Assembly (NCBI GenBank): GCA_010365215.1
Contig: JAAFGT010000040.1
Location: 1-35,814, forward strand
DNA from: Acidipila sp.
Lineage (GTDB): Bacteria > Acidobacteriota > Terriglobia > Acidiferrales > UBA7541
Length of the DNA stretch: 35,814 bases
Reading direction: 5' to 3'
How positions within the stretch are numbered: position 1 is the first letter of the stretch; each line of letters opens with the position of its first letter. Position numbers and translations under genes: made by a program. Shown here in pieces: positions 1 to 8,398 of the stretch. The notes beneath the pieces are model-generated. The model saw only the letters and a program-made list of their open reading frames with translations. It was not told the origin of the DNA and did no database searches.

Positions 1-249
1 GGGCGAATTCCCATCCTTGTGGATGGTGGAATTCGCCGCGGCACCGACGTGCTGAAGGCGCTGGCCCTGGGCGCGAACGCCGTGCAGATCGGGCGGCCGT
101 ATCTTTACGGTCTTGCCGTGTCGGGCGCGAGCGGAGTCACGCGCGTGCTGCAAATTCTCCAGAGCGAATTTCAGATGGCCATGGCGCTTTCCGGGCGGCC
201 GACGATTGCGAGCATCGACCGCACCGTCTTGTGGCACCCTGCTTCTTAA
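1..249 (+). CDS. FMN-dependent alpha-hydroxy-acid oxidase, C-terminal fragment (cut by window edge)
   Basis: Reading frame 1 is open from the first base to the TAA at 247-249. It encodes the last ~82 residues of an L-lactate/glycolate-oxidase type flavoenzyme: the FMN phosphate-binding segment [14 protein letters not shown], then [16 protein letters not shown] and the C-terminal helices. The protein is nearly the same as the C-terminus of the next gene; only a few residues differ over ~75. So this is the 3' end of a tandem paralogue. The 5' part lies outside the window, and the GTG at 19 is an internal valine, not a start. The next gene starts 10 bp after the stop and its ribosome-binding site begins at this stop codon, so the two are almost certainly co-transcribed. 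Confidence 0.9.
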   Translation, partial: GRIPILVDGGIRRGTDVLKALALGANAVQIGRPYLYGLAVSGASGVTRVLQILQSEFQMAMALSGRPTIASIDRTVLWHPAS

Positions 250-259
250 GGAGAATTTT

Positions 260-1525
260 ATGGGCCTCACGCGCCGCGAAGCGTTGCACAGGGTGATCGG
301 TGTGGTGGCAGCGGCCGGCTTGCCGCTGGCCGAGCACGCTCGCGGAGCTGATCGGCACGCCGCCAAGCGGATCGCCACCGGGGAACAAAATGCGCTTGGC
401 CAACAAAACGCAACTGTCGCTGCTCCAGCTTCTGAGCCGGTGTGCCTCACCGATTTTGAGCCGCTGGCGCAAGCCCGCGTGTCGCCGATGGTTTGGGAAT
501 ACGTCAACAGCGCGGCCGCGGATGAGATCACCCTCAAATGGAATCGCGAAGCGCTCAACCGCATTCGTTTGCAGCCGCGCGTGCTGGTGGACGTATCCAA
601 GCTGGACACGCGGGTCACTCTGTTCGGGCAGGAGATGAGCTTTCCGATCATCTGCGCGCCTACCGGCGCACTGCGCGCGGTGCATGCCGAAGGCGAAATC
701 GGCGCGGTGAAAGGCGCGGCCGCCGCGGGAACAATCTTCGTGGTGAGCACGGGAGCCAACTCCACGCTCGAGGAGATTGCCGCCGCGTCGAAAACGCCGC
801 TGTGGTTTCAGCTTTACGTGCAGCCCGACCGCGGATTCACGCACGAACTGGTGCAGCGAGCGCAAGCCGCGGGTTACCGCGCGCTGTGCGTCACCGTGGA
901 TTCGCCGGTGAATGGCCCGCGCAACCGGCAGCAGCGCGCGAAGTTTGTTCTGCCTCCGGGTTTGGATTTTGCGAATCTGCGGGGATTGATGCCCTCGGGC
1001 AATGCCGGGCACTTTGACCGTCGCAACGAAGGCCAGATGTACAGCAGCCTGCTTTCCGCGGACCTCACCTGGAAAGACATCGCCTGGCTGCAGTCGTTCG
1101 CGAAAATCCCCGTGTTGCTGAAGGGCGTACTGAACGCCGACGACGCCGACCGCGCGGTGAAAGAAGGCGTGAGCGGGGTGATTGTCTCGAATCACGGCGC
1201 GCGAAATTTCGATACGGTTCCGGCCACCGCGGAAGCGCTGCCGCTGGTGGCGGAAAAAGTTGCCGGACGCGTCCCCGTGCTGATGGACGGTGGAATCCGC
1301 CGCGGCACCGACGTGCTGAAGGCTCTGGCCATGGGAGCAAACGCCGTGCAGATCGGCCGGCCGTATCTCTACGGCCTCGCTGTGTCCGGCGCAAGTGGCG
1401 TTACGCGCGTGCTGCAAATTCTCCAGAGCGAATTTCAAATGGCCATGGCGCTTGCCGGGCGGCCCACCATCGCCAGCATCGACGGCTCCGTGCTGTGGCC
1501 AGCGTCGAAGTTGGAGCGTGGATGA
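260..1525 (+). CDS. Tat-exported FMN-dependent alpha-hydroxy-acid oxidase (lactate oxidase/dehydrogenase family)
   Basis: A 421-residue protein of the FMN-dependent alpha-hydroxy-acid dehydrogenase family, which oxidises L-2-hydroxy acids such as lactate or glycolate to 2-oxo acids. The start ATG at 260 follows AAGGAGAA at 247-254. Residues 1-30 look like a twin-arginine signal (TRREAL, hydrophobic VIGVVAAAGLPLA), consistent with export of a folded flavoprotein. Visible active-site elements are WFQLYV (~182-187), VTVDSP (~211-216), LLKGV with Lys288, SNHGARNFDT with the probable catalytic His312 and substrate-binding Arg315, DGGIRRG (343-349) and the GR pair 366-367 for FMN phosphate. The usual SNHGGRQLD is altered here (G to A, Q to N, L to F), so the substrate cannot be stated. 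Second copy of a tandem pair; the upstream copy ends at 249. Confidence 0.92.
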   Translation: MGLTRREALHRVIGVVAAAGLPLAEHARGADRHAAKRIATGEQNALGQQNATVAAPASEPVCLTDFEPLAQARVSPMVWEYVNSAAADEITLKWNREALNRIRLQPRVLVDVSKLDTRVTLFGQEMSFPIICAPTGALRAVHAEGEIGAVKGAAAAGTIFVVSTGANSTLEEIAAASKTPLWFQLYVQPDRGFTHELVQRAQAAGYRALCVTVDSPVNGPRNRQQRAKFVLPPGLDFANLRGLMPSGNAGHFDRRNEGQMYSSLLSADLTWKDIAWLQSFAKIPVLLKGVLNADDADRAVKEGVSGVIVSNHGARNFDTVPATAEALPLVAEKVAGRVPVLMDGGIRRGTDVLKALAMGANAVQIGRPYLYGLAVSGASGVTRVLQILQSEFQMAMALAGRPTIASIDGSVLWPASKLERG

Positions 1526-2196
1526 CAGGCTGTTGCAGATCCCACGTAACGTCTTAGGTACCACCACCCCCCTCCCCCCCAGGTATGTAAGTGTTGATTA
1601 TAAAATACATAGTGAAAAGTACCGCGCGGATGTCGCGCAAGTGTGGAATTGAAAGGTGTTGTGGGAGCCGAGTTTGTAAGTGCGGATTCCGAAAGGCTTA
1701 GGGACCAAGCCTCCAAGACTTGCTTCCCTGCTGGGCCGCTTAGGGCTAGGGCATTGCAAAGCTGTTTCACCGGCGCGGAGAGTACCACGGTGTTATCGTT
1801 ATCACAATGATAAACCTACGAATGGTGAAAGATCGGGGTTGAACGGTCGTGAAGCGGAGTCGAAAAAGCCAAGAAGGCCGGTAGCCAGGAGTCTGTTGCT
1901 GTCCACTGCGAGGCCAAAGCCGTACTGCTCAACGCCAACGTCAAAGGCTTCGGAAAGTCGCTGCTGGTGCAGGAGGCGCGTCCCGCAACACCATCGGGAA
2001 CACCAACAACTTGCTCCGCCACGGCCTTCGGCAGAGACGAAGGGGTACTTCAGTTCGTTTGTACCAGACAGTGCAACCAGCTTGACGCAGACATGCCTCA
2101 ATATCTCCACGACCAGACCGAGGACTCGATGAGCCACCTCCAGTTCATCGACGCGTTCCTGGCGTCAAAACACGCGGAGAGGGTCAACCTGGATCC
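1526..2196. other. Gene-poor island of unusual sequence, possibly remnant of an inserted element
   Basis: About 670 bp with no protein I can defend. It opens with a C-rich tract (about 1563-1580) and an AT-rich stretch (1585-1620), then moderately GC-rich sequence. Several frames stay open for 100-150 codons here (for example 1680-2132 and 1853-2275 on the plus strand), but none has a convincing ribosome-binding site, and the longer one runs antisense into the end of the next gene. Words such as the stretch around 1820-1870 remind me of the 5' non-coding part of bacterial group II introns, but I cannot confirm this by eye. It may also be an eroded gene. Confidence 0.4.
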
Positions 2197-3501
2197 TTAT
2201 GGTTTCCTTTCTAAAGTGAACGAGCTGATCATCTGTGCAAAGGAAGGCTCGACTTTAGCCCAAATGCTCACATGAGCCTCGCAGTCGATGTGGTACGCAA
2301 CTCCGTCACGCAGCATATAGATTCGTCGAGACCTGCCGCCACCGCGAATCTCGCTCACCACGTTCCAGCCGGTTACCTCATTCGGCAACGAGATTCGTTG
2401 TTTGGGTGAATGGCTTGTCGTGAAATGGTCCCCCTCATCCTGTTTCTCCCTTGCATCGGCAAGCTCATCTGCTGTCTTGATGCGATCCGTGCGGAAGCTG
2501 TGAAAACCGCATAGCCCGTCGGCCGCGGGTGAGGAAATCCGGACAAAGCTTACATCCTTGCTATCAATCGTCCAGTTGCTGGGATAGGAAACCGACCAGC
2601 CGTACTCCGGATTGGAATGGGACAGCCTTTTGATTTCCGAGGCAGCTTTTTCTGTCGGCGGCAGCGCAATGAACGCAAAACACATGCCGGGGCGGTCCTC
2701 GTAGCACACTTCCGCCGGGGGATCGACACGAATGTCGCCAGAGTAAGCAACAAGCACTTGCTTGAATTCCCGGTGTGGTGCGTTGCCCGGCTTTTCGGGG
2801 ACGGGCACAAAATCGGCCTCGGCCAGCAACCCGGTGTTGGAGTCAATCCACAGGCGTAAGTTTGCGGAGCCGCGGGCAACGAACTCGGGGAATTCGGGAT
2901 GTCGGCTGGGCGGGAAAACGTAAACAAGCAGGTAGTAGGGCTTGCCGTTATACAAGTACATGTCACCTGAAATGGGCTGCTCACCTCGCAAAACGTCAAC
3001 GTATTTCGGAAGCCCCCACGCACGGTTCGTGTGTCGTGGGTCGTAGCCAGCGGGTACGAGAGCCTTTTCAATCCCTTCGATCCAAATTGAAGTAAAGGTG
3101 TAGTAGGAATCGCCGATCGTGACCCACTCGTCAAAATCGTAGCCTGGTCCGCCACCCCAAGCATTTTGGACAACGTGATAGCGATCAGGCGCCACGTAGT
3201 CGAATGTCATCGTACCTGCTACAGCATTGTGTGAACGTAATTGCTTATTCTCTCTGTCGAGAATCACAGCGACGGAACCATAGCTCCGCGCCTTTTCGAG
3301 TTCGTCGGCGCACTTCGTTGCAATCACCTTCAGATCAACGTCCCCGCTCAGCTGCTTTTTAGCGCTTTCCGTCGAAAGCGCCATCAACTTATCAACCTCA
3401 GACTTGTAATTCTGTACGGACAGCTTTGGTACATGCTGTGCGCCCGCTGCTGCGGCTATCAACAGGACTAGAGCGAGATGTGATGTCTGCCGGCCTTTCA
3501 T
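2197..3501 (-). CDS. Secreted protein of unknown function with PsbP/LpqN-like C-terminal region
   Basis: A 434-residue protein from the ATG at 3501; AGGTGA sits 5 nt upstream, which favours it over the in-frame GTG at 3510. Residues ~5-21 form a signal peptide (LALVLLIAAAAGAQ). The middle part (about 85-250: FDYVAPDRYHVV, WVTIGDSYYTF, LWIDSNTGLLAEADF) has the look of a LolA/LppX-like half-barrel that follows a periplasmic lipid-binding fold. The C-terminal ~120 residues (GWSVSYPSNWTI, then VSFVRISSP, ending in SFAQMISSFTLERKP) resemble the PsbP/DcrB/LpqN fold found in many small secreted proteins. Both fold guesses are inference from pattern. It stands alone: the upstream region to the next minus-strand operon contains that operon's terminator. 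Confidence 0.75.
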   Translation of the reverse strand: MKGRQTSHLALVLLIAAAAGAQHVPKLSVQNYKSEVDKLMALSTESAKKQLSGDVDLKVIATKCADELEKARSYGSVAVILDRENKQLRSHNAVAGTMTFDYVAPDRYHVVQNAWGGGPGYDFDEWVTIGDSYYTFTSIWIEGIEKALVPAGYDPRHTNRAWGLPKYVDVLRGEQPISGDMYLYNGKPYYLLVYVFPPSRHPEFPEFVARGSANLRLWIDSNTGLLAEADFVPVPEKPGNAPHREFKQVLVAYSGDIRVDPPAEVCYEDRPGMCFAFIALPPTEKAASEIKRLSHSNPEYGWSVSYPSNWTIDSKDVSFVRISSPAADGLCGFHSFRTDRIKTADELADAREKQDEGDHFTTSHSPKQRISLPNEVTGWNVVSEIRGGGRSRRIYMLRDGVAYHIDCEAHVSIWAKVEPSFAQMISSFTLERKP

Positions 3502-3764
3502 AAGTGTCACCTGGTCTTGAGCGCCTTAAACCCCTTAGGAGTGCCCCCACCCGCCGCAGTCTTGTCGGTTGGCCTGACTTTGTGCGAACACAATATCAAA
3601 AGCGAACACCCCCAAAAAGACAAGCCAGAATCAGAGTGCAGACCCTTTGAAGCATGGCGTACCTTATGCAAAAGCTGGAAGCTGCCATGGGGGATTGAGC
3701 GGAGGATACCCCCCATTGACGGACAAAGCCAACTTTGGCAAAGGGTTACGCATTGAAGAAAAAC
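3502..3764. other. Intergenic region upstream of the secreted orphan gene
   Basis: Together with the hairpin at 3765-3791 and the sequence to 3838, this makes a ~330-bp gap between two minus-strand units. It must hold the promoter of the gene starting at 3501, but I see no clear -35/-10 pair. Short open frames on both strands here have no ribosome-binding site and no recognisable protein. Confidence 0.5.
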
Positions 3765-3791
3765 CCGCACCCTTAAAACCGAAGAGTGCGG
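3759..3791 (-). terminator. Intrinsic terminator of the DUF711-SnoaL operon
   Basis: On the minus strand, CCGCAC and GTGCGG arms (3786-3791 and 3765-3770) pair, extended by CTT/AAG after one mismatch, around a short loop. GGG and a run of five T follow (3763-3759). It lies about 48 bp past the stop of the gene ending at 3839, where a rho-independent terminator is expected. Confidence 0.75.
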
Positions 3792-3838
3792 CACCCACTT
3801 CACCTACCCTCGCAGATCCGCGCCTGCGCCACCCGCCC

Positions 3839-4312
3839 TCACTTCTTGGGAAGCAGGTCCTGGTTGTGCATGATGAGGATCAGCCAGCGCCCCTCCTGGC
3901 GGGTCACAATCCAGTTTAACAGGCCCTCGCGGAGCGGAATCGGAGTACCGTCCGGTCCGACCGCCCCAGTCATTTCCCACCGAATGTCCACAGACGCGAG
4001 ATCTGGCGTGAGAAATCGAATCTGAATGTTCTTGGCAGTCAGATGGCTGCTCTTGAAGACTGTAGAGAAACCCGGAGCGTGAAACTCTTCGACCGCGGCC
4101 CGTCCATGCGCGCCGACGCCGCGGACGTTGGTGAAGTCAGCATCCTCTGCGAACACCGCCGCGAAGGCATGCGCGTCATGGCGGTTCCATGCGTCGACGA
4201 AGCTGTCGACGAGCTTCCGGATTCCCTCTTCCTCCGCCCGTGCAGTCGGCGCAGTTTGCGCGGAAAGCAAAAACGGGATGGCCAGCAACAATACAGTCCG
4301 CCGGTAAATCAT
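3839..4312 (-). CDS. Secreted SnoaL/DUF4440-like protein (SgcJ/EcaC family)
   Basis: A 157-residue protein. The ATG at 4312 is preceded by AGGAG with a 5-nt spacer, and the first ~26 residues are a signal peptide (RRTVLLLAIPFLLSAQ). The mature part begins EEEGIRKLVDSFVDAWNRHDAHAFAAVFAEDADF, the typical first helix pair of the NTF2-like cone fold called SnoaL or DUF4440. It continues with the strand pattern HLTAKNIQIRFL, ASVDIRWEMTGA and GRWLILIMHNQDL. Such domains bind small hydrophobic molecules or act as isomerases and hydrolases; the ligand here is unknown. It starts 20 bp after the stop of the DUF711 gene and is probably its operon partner. A second secreted protein of the same fold lies at 18511-18999. 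Confidence 0.85.
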   Translation of the reverse strand: MIYRRTVLLLAIPFLLSAQTAPTARAEEEGIRKLVDSFVDAWNRHDAHAFAAVFAEDADFTNVRGVGAHGRAAVEEFHAPGFSTVFKSSHLTAKNIQIRFLTPDLASVDIRWEMTGAVGPDGTPIPLREGLLNWIVTRQEGRWLILIMHNQDLLPKK

Positions 4313-4332
4313 AGGGACTCCTTTGCGCGCCG

Positions 4333-5589
4333 TTAGGGCAACGGCTGAATCGTCGCGTTCGTGAGGAACGGGCTTTCGAATTCTGTGCGCTGGCCGGCTT
4401 TTTTGCCGACTACGGGGAGCAGGCGGGCGGTGAGGGGTTTGTGCCACTTCACGGCTAGCGAGGCCAGATCGCCGAGGATTTTTTCGAGCTGTTCGACGCT
4501 TACGTCGCCGGGGAGCGGGACGGTGTCCAGGCCGGTGGCGCAGACCGCGGAATAGGCCAGCAGCGAGTCGATTGTTAGAGAGCCTTCGCTCCAGCGCTGC
4601 GCGATGATGCTGTCTTCGAGCACGGGCAACATCAAGCCGGAGTAGCCGATGCGCTTTACGTGCACGGATTTCACCGCCTGGGTGATTATCGCCGCGGCGG
4701 TGAGCGTGCCTGAGGAGCCGAACCGCGCGCCGGTGAACTTCTCCATGGCCGCGGCGATGGAAACATCTTTCAGCGGGGCGGGCGTGGGGTCAATGCCCAG
4801 GTAGGTCCAGCCGGTTTCTTTTTCCACGCGCAGGGCGATGGCTTCGACGGCGCGGTTGTGCACGTCCAGCTCGCGGGTGAGGCTGGCGAGCGCGAGCGCG
4901 GGCTGGTGGGCCGTGGCGGCAAACACGTCGTCCACTACATTGGCCGACTCCAGGCCGATGGCGAACTGATGGCCCTCGCCGGTGTGATACGACGCCGGGA
5001 AAAACGGGCCGTACGGCTCGACCAGGGCTGCTGCGCCGAAGTTGAAATTGCCCTGGCTGCGCGGGCTGTGCTCCTCCAGGTACTTGATGAGCCTGGCCGC
5101 GGCGCGCACTCCGTTCCAGTGGATGCCGTCTTCGCCGGCGATGAGCAGGCTGGCATTCAGGGCTTTTGCGCCGGCGAGCACCACGCCGAGAAGCTCCGCC
5201 TGGGATGGATCGTCGGCATCGCGCAGCATGGCCGGGCCGATGTTGGCGTTGAAATTTTCTTTCACCGCCAGCGCGTCGTAGTCGCGAAAGAACTCGACCG
5301 CCTGTTCCCGTGAGAGGCCGCGAATATATTCCGGAAAGGGCTGCGTGGTGATGCGAATGGTCTGGACTTCGTAGCCGCCCTGCTCGATGGCGGCCTTGGC
5401 GGCGCGCAGCATTTTCAGCGTGTCCGCGATCTGCTGCGCGAAGTGCTCGCGGTCTACTTTTACGAACGCGGTGAGCGCGCGAACTTTGGGCTTGGCCGCA
5501 GTTTTCGGCTGCGCGCCGATGGGCGACGTTATGGGCAGTGTGGAGATTAAAAGAAAAAGAGTCAGAAACGCGATTCGGGATCTCGACAC
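4333..5589 (-). CDS. DUF711 family protein with a signal peptide
   Basis: A 418-residue protein starting with GTG at 5589, with GGAGGG about 5 nt upstream. After a hydrophobic leader of ~26 residues (IAFLTLFLLISTLPITS) the sequence matches the DUF711/UPF0210 family by its features: KVRALTAFVKVDREHF, YEVQTIRITTQPFPEY, ESANVVDDVFA, GIDPTPAPLKDVSIAAAMEKFTG split around the conserved DPTPAP, and GYSGLMLPVLEDSIIAQR. The family has solved structures with a fold related to glycyl-radical enzymes, but no assigned reaction and no glycyl-radical motif that I can see here. Most members are cytoplasmic; a signal peptide would put this one in the periplasm, which is unusual. The SnoaL-like gene follows after 20 bp. 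Confidence 0.85.
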   Translation of the reverse strand: MSRSRIAFLTLFLLISTLPITSPIGAQPKTAAKPKVRALTAFVKVDREHFAQQIADTLKMLRAAKAAIEQGGYEVQTIRITTQPFPEYIRGLSREQAVEFFRDYDALAVKENFNANIGPAMLRDADDPSQAELLGVVLAGAKALNASLLIAGEDGIHWNGVRAAARLIKYLEEHSPRSQGNFNFGAAALVEPYGPFFPASYHTGEGHQFAIGLESANVVDDVFAATAHQPALALASLTRELDVHNRAVEAIALRVEKETGWTYLGIDPTPAPLKDVSIAAAMEKFTGARFGSSGTLTAAAIITQAVKSVHVKRIGYSGLMLPVLEDSIIAQRWSEGSLTIDSLLAYSAVCATGLDTVPLPGDVSVEQLEKILGDLASLAVKWHKPLTARLLPVVGKKAGQRTEFESPFLTNATIQPLP

Positions 5590-5625
5590 TGGAGCCCTCC
5601 GGGCGGAGCGTGTTTGTTCGAGGGA

Positions 5626-5654
5626 CTTTTACACGGAGGGGGCAGGGGAAGCAA
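5626..5654 (-). promoter_or_regulatory. Candidate sigma-70 promoter for the DUF711 operon
   Basis: On the minus strand TTGCTT (5654-5649) and TAAAAG (5631-5626) are separated by exactly 17 bp. The -35 match is poor (3/6) and the -10 fair (4/6). The predicted transcript start near 5619 would leave a ~30-nt leader holding the GGAGGG site of the GTG start at 5589. It overlaps nothing else, but lies downstream of the convergently read terminator of the macA-like operon. Confidence 0.35.
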
Positions 5655-5668
5655 TACAGGGAGGCAAG

Positions 5669-5692
5669 AAAAAAAGCCGGCAGGATGCCGGC
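5669..5692 (-). terminator. Intrinsic terminator of the adaptor-ATPase operon
   Basis: On the minus strand a perfect 7-bp stem (GCCGGCA / TGCCGGC, 5692-5686 and 5682-5676) with a 3-nt loop is followed by seven T (5675-5669). It lies 33 bp past the TAG/TGA end of the ATPase gene at 5726. It shows that the operon ends after the ATPase and does not run on into a permease gene. Confidence 0.85.
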
Positions 5693-5725
5693 GCTACAAA
5701 AGCAGGCGCTGCGCCAATGTAAAAG

Positions 5726-6463
5726 CTAGCGGGTTTTTTTGTCGGAGTGTACGGTACCGTCTTTGATGTAGATGGAGCGGTGGGCGCGCGCGGCGATGTC
5801 GGGCTCGTGAGTGACGACGATGATGGTGTTGCCCTGGTCGTGCAGGCGCTGGAAGAGAGCCATGATTTCCTCGCCGGTCTGGGAGTCGAGGTTTCCGGTG
5901 GGCTCGTCGGCCAGCAGGATGGACGGGCGATTCACCAGCGCCCGGGCGATGGCTACGCGCTGGCGCTGGCCTCCGGAAAGCTCGTTGGGCTTGTGCATCA
6001 TGCGGTCGGCCAGATCGACCATGGCCAGCGCGGCCTTGGCGCGTTCGGCGCGCTCTTCGGAGCGCGTGCCGTTGTAAATCAACGGCAGCTCGACGTTGTG
6101 CAGCGCGGTGGCGCGCGGCAATAGATTGAAAGTCTGAAACACGAAGCCGATCTCTTTATTGCGGATGTAGGCCAGCTCGTCGTCGTCGAGCGCGCTGACC
6201 TGGCGGCCGGCCAGCCAGTAATTTCCCTTGGTGGGCGTATCCAGGCAGCCGATCAGGTTCATCAGCGTGGACTTGCCCGAGCCGGAGGGCCCCATGATGG
6301 CGACGTATTCGTTTTTGCGAATTTCGATATCCACGCCGCGCAGCGCGTGCACCTGCTCGGAGCCCATCACATAGGTCTTCCACAGGCCTTCGGTAACGAT
6401 CACCCTTCCGCTATCGACCAGATCCTGGCGGAAAGTCTCGTTGGCTAAAGTTTCCACGGGCAT
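5726..6463 (-). CDS. ABC transporter ATP-binding protein, MacB/LolD type
   Basis: A 245-residue stand-alone ATPase of the MacB/LolD/FtsE class. All nucleotide-binding motifs are present: Walker [10 protein letters not shown] (58-66), Q-loop Gln110 in [10 protein letters not shown], signature [15 protein letters not shown] from 162, Walker [14 protein letters not shown] (182-194) and H-loop His219 in VVTHEPDIA. The N-terminal ~20 residues are an extension. The ATG at 6463 has AGAGGA 3-4 nt upstream. Read after the MacA-like adaptor gene with a 91-bp gap. Its usual partner, a four-TM permease with a large periplasmic domain, is not encoded here, so it must come from elsewhere in the genome. Confidence 0.95.
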   Translation of the reverse strand: MPVETLANETFRQDLVDSGRVIVTEGLWKTYVMGSEQVHALRGVDIEIRKNEYVAIMGPSGSGKSTLMNLIGCLDTPTKGNYWLAGRQVSALDDDELAYIRNKEIGFVFQTFNLLPRATALHNVELPLIYNGTRSEERAERAKAALAMVDLADRMMHKPNELSGGQRQRVAIARALVNRPSILLADEPTGNLDSQTGEEIMALFQRLHDQGNTIIVVTHEPDIAARAHRSIYIKDGTVHSDKKTR

Positions 6464-6554
6464 GGGTCCTCTTGTTTCATGGTGTTCGTTGAATGGTGTT
6501 TGTTTCCCGAGTTGATGGTTTTGCGCTTCGGCGTGCGAACAGATTATTGCGCGC

Positions 6555-7970
6555 TCAGCTCTTCTCCGCCTCGTCCTTCTGCGGGGTCTTGTTATCCACT
6601 TTAATTGGCGCGCCGGGTTTCAGAGTGCGCAGCGCTTTGTAGCTGCCGGTGACGATTTCGTCGCCATCGTTGAGACCCGACTTCAGCTCAATATCGGTGA
6701 CGCCGGTGATGCCCGTCTCCACCTGCACAAACTCCACGTGCTTGGCGCGAACCACGAAGACGCCCTGAATCTCTTCTTTCTTGGGATCGAAGCCCGGAGC
6801 GGCGGGCTTGGCCGCGGCGAGGGTGACGCCGCCGCCGGAGTTTTTCTTTTTGGTGGCTTCGTCCCGCGCCTCTTCCAGATCCTTGCGCGTACGAACGGCC
6901 AGCGCTTGCAGTGGAATCGCCAATGTGTTCTTGCGCTCGGCGGTGCGAATTTTTGCCGTGGTGGAAAGGCCGGGGCGCAATCCCTGGGGCGGATTATCGA
7001 GCGTTACGGTGACCTTGAAATCCTTGGCTTCCTGCGAGCTGGCCGTGGTCTGGCTGGTGGCCAGACCGGAGGTGCGCAGCACCGCCTGGTTGCCCACCAG
7101 AGTCACATGGCCCTTGAATATCTGGCCGGGAATGGCGTCGATGGTGACGTCGGCTTCCTGGTTGGGCCGCACGTTCACGATGTCGGTTTCGTCGACCTTG
7201 ACCTCGGCGGTGACCACGGACATATCGGCGATGGTCATCAGGTAGCTGCCGGGGGAATTCTGAATTCCCGGGACCACATTTTCTCCCACGCGCACGGAGA
7301 TGAAGGTTACCAGCCCGTCGATGGGCGCGGTGTAAGTGGTCTTGCGCAGCACGTCTTTCGAGCGCGTCAGCAAGGCTTCATTCTGCTGGAGATTGGAGTG
7401 CGACCGGTCAAGTTCCGCTTTGCTCTGTTCCATGCGCGCTTGCGTGGAGTCGACGCTCGCCTTGGCGCTTTGAAATGCGGAAGTCTTGGCGTCGAAATCG
7501 GACTTGGGAATCAGCCCGTCTTTGAAAAGTTGTTGGGCGCGCTCGTAATCCAGTTTGGCGCGATCGAAGTCGGCCTTGCGCTGCTCGAGATCAGCTTTCG
7601 AGGAGCGGAAATTCGCTTCCGCGGACCTGATGGCCGATTCTGAGGAATCCGTTCCGGCGCGTTGCGCGGCTACGTCGGCGCCAGGTTGGATGCTTTCCAG
7701 GTGCAACAGAATGTCGCCGCGCTTTACCTTTTCGCCCTCTTTCACCACGATCTCGGTGATCTTTCCGAATCCTTCGCCCAGTACGTTGGAATAGGTTTTT
7801 GGCGTCACTTGACCGGAAGCGGTGACCAGAGAGACCAGGTCCTGCTTGGCCACTTTGCCGGTTTGCACGGTGACGATGTCCTTGGTGGCCTGGTGATAGG
7901 CAATGCTGGACCCTATGCCCACAACCGCGAGGCCGGCCACACCGATCGCTACTTTTTTCCATGTCTTCAT
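6555..7970 (-). CDS. MacA/HlyD-like periplasmic adaptor (membrane fusion protein)
   Basis: A 471-residue periplasmic adaptor for an ABC-type tripartite efflux or secretion pump. Residues 6-24 form the N-terminal membrane anchor. Two halves of a lipoyl/barrel-sandwich domain (about 65-98 and 211-250) flank a long coiled-coil hairpin (about 100-208) rich in [17 protein letters not shown]-like heptads; a beta-barrel domain follows (about 250-330). Residues ~365-395 contain a charged, glycine-rich linker (KKKNSGGG), longer than in typical MacA, before the membrane-proximal domain. The start ATG at 7970 has AGAGGA about 10 nt upstream. It heads the operon with the ATPase at 5726-6463. Substrate unknown. 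Confidence 0.92.
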   Translation of the reverse strand: MKTWKKVAIGVAGLAVVGIGSSIAYHQATKDIVTVQTGKVAKQDLVSLVTASGQVTPKTYSNVLGEGFGKITEIVVKEGEKVKRGDILLHLESIQPGADVAAQRAGTDSSESAIRSAEANFRSSKADLEQRKADFDRAKLDYERAQQLFKDGLIPKSDFDAKTSAFQSAKASVDSTQARMEQSKAELDRSHSNLQQNEALLTRSKDVLRKTTYTAPIDGLVTFISVRVGENVVPGIQNSPGSYLMTIADMSVVTAEVKVDETDIVNVRPNQEADVTIDAIPGQIFKGHVTLVGNQAVLRTSGLATSQTTASSQEAKDFKVTVTLDNPPQGLRPGLSTTAKIRTAERKNTLAIPLQALAVRTRKDLEEARDEATKKKNSGGGVTLAAAKPAAPGFDPKKEEIQGVFVVRAKHVEFVQVETGITGVTDIELKSGLNDGDEIVTGSYKALRTLKPGAPIKVDNKTPQKDEAEKS

Positions 7971-8008
7971 CGGATGCTTTTCCTCTTGTCCACTCGCGAC
8001 GGTACCCT

Positions 8009-8078
8009 GTCGTTCCTGTAGCGTCGTTCCTGTAGCGTCGTTCCTACAGCGTCGTTCCTAAAGGGCCGTTCCTAGAGA
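8009..8078. repeat. Tandem 14-bp repeat, five copies
   Basis: Units at 8009, 8023, 8037, 8051 and 8065. The first two are identical (GTCGTTCCTGTAGC); the next three drift in the last 5 bases but all keep GTTCCT. Read on the minus strand, as the adaptor leader would be, each unit contains AGGAACG, a Shine-Dalgarno-like core. There is no start codon at a fixed distance from each. Confidence 0.9.
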
Positions 8079-8398
8079 GTAGTACGGATGTGGAACATTA
8101 AAAGTTTCTAGGTACTTTCCCAATCATGGGACGCGGCCAATACCCTTCGGTTAGCGCAATTAAGATATCTAAATCGAAGCTGGCCGCTATACCGCGATTC
8201 TGGCGAGCATCTCTGGGAACGCGCCCAAGATGCAGTTGAAGTCATCGGCCAAATTATGACATTTCTATAACGGTTGGCCCCCATTTTACAGGATTTCTGA
8301 CGGCATCGCCAGCCAGCGCCGGTACCTCCCAGGAGTGCGCAGGTTCCCGCCGCTTAGACTTCGGCTGCCTGTCCCGAATTGCGGTCAGTTATCTCCTA

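Noticed and set aside
1967-2275. Possible small plus-strand gene (about 100 codons) ending at 2275
   Set aside because: No ribosome-binding site, no recognisable family, and its last 79 bp are antisense to the C-terminus of a well-supported secreted protein.
8270-8290. Sigma-54 promoter upstream of the GWxTD gene
   Set aside because: TTGGCC is present but the -12 GC element is missing at the required spacing.
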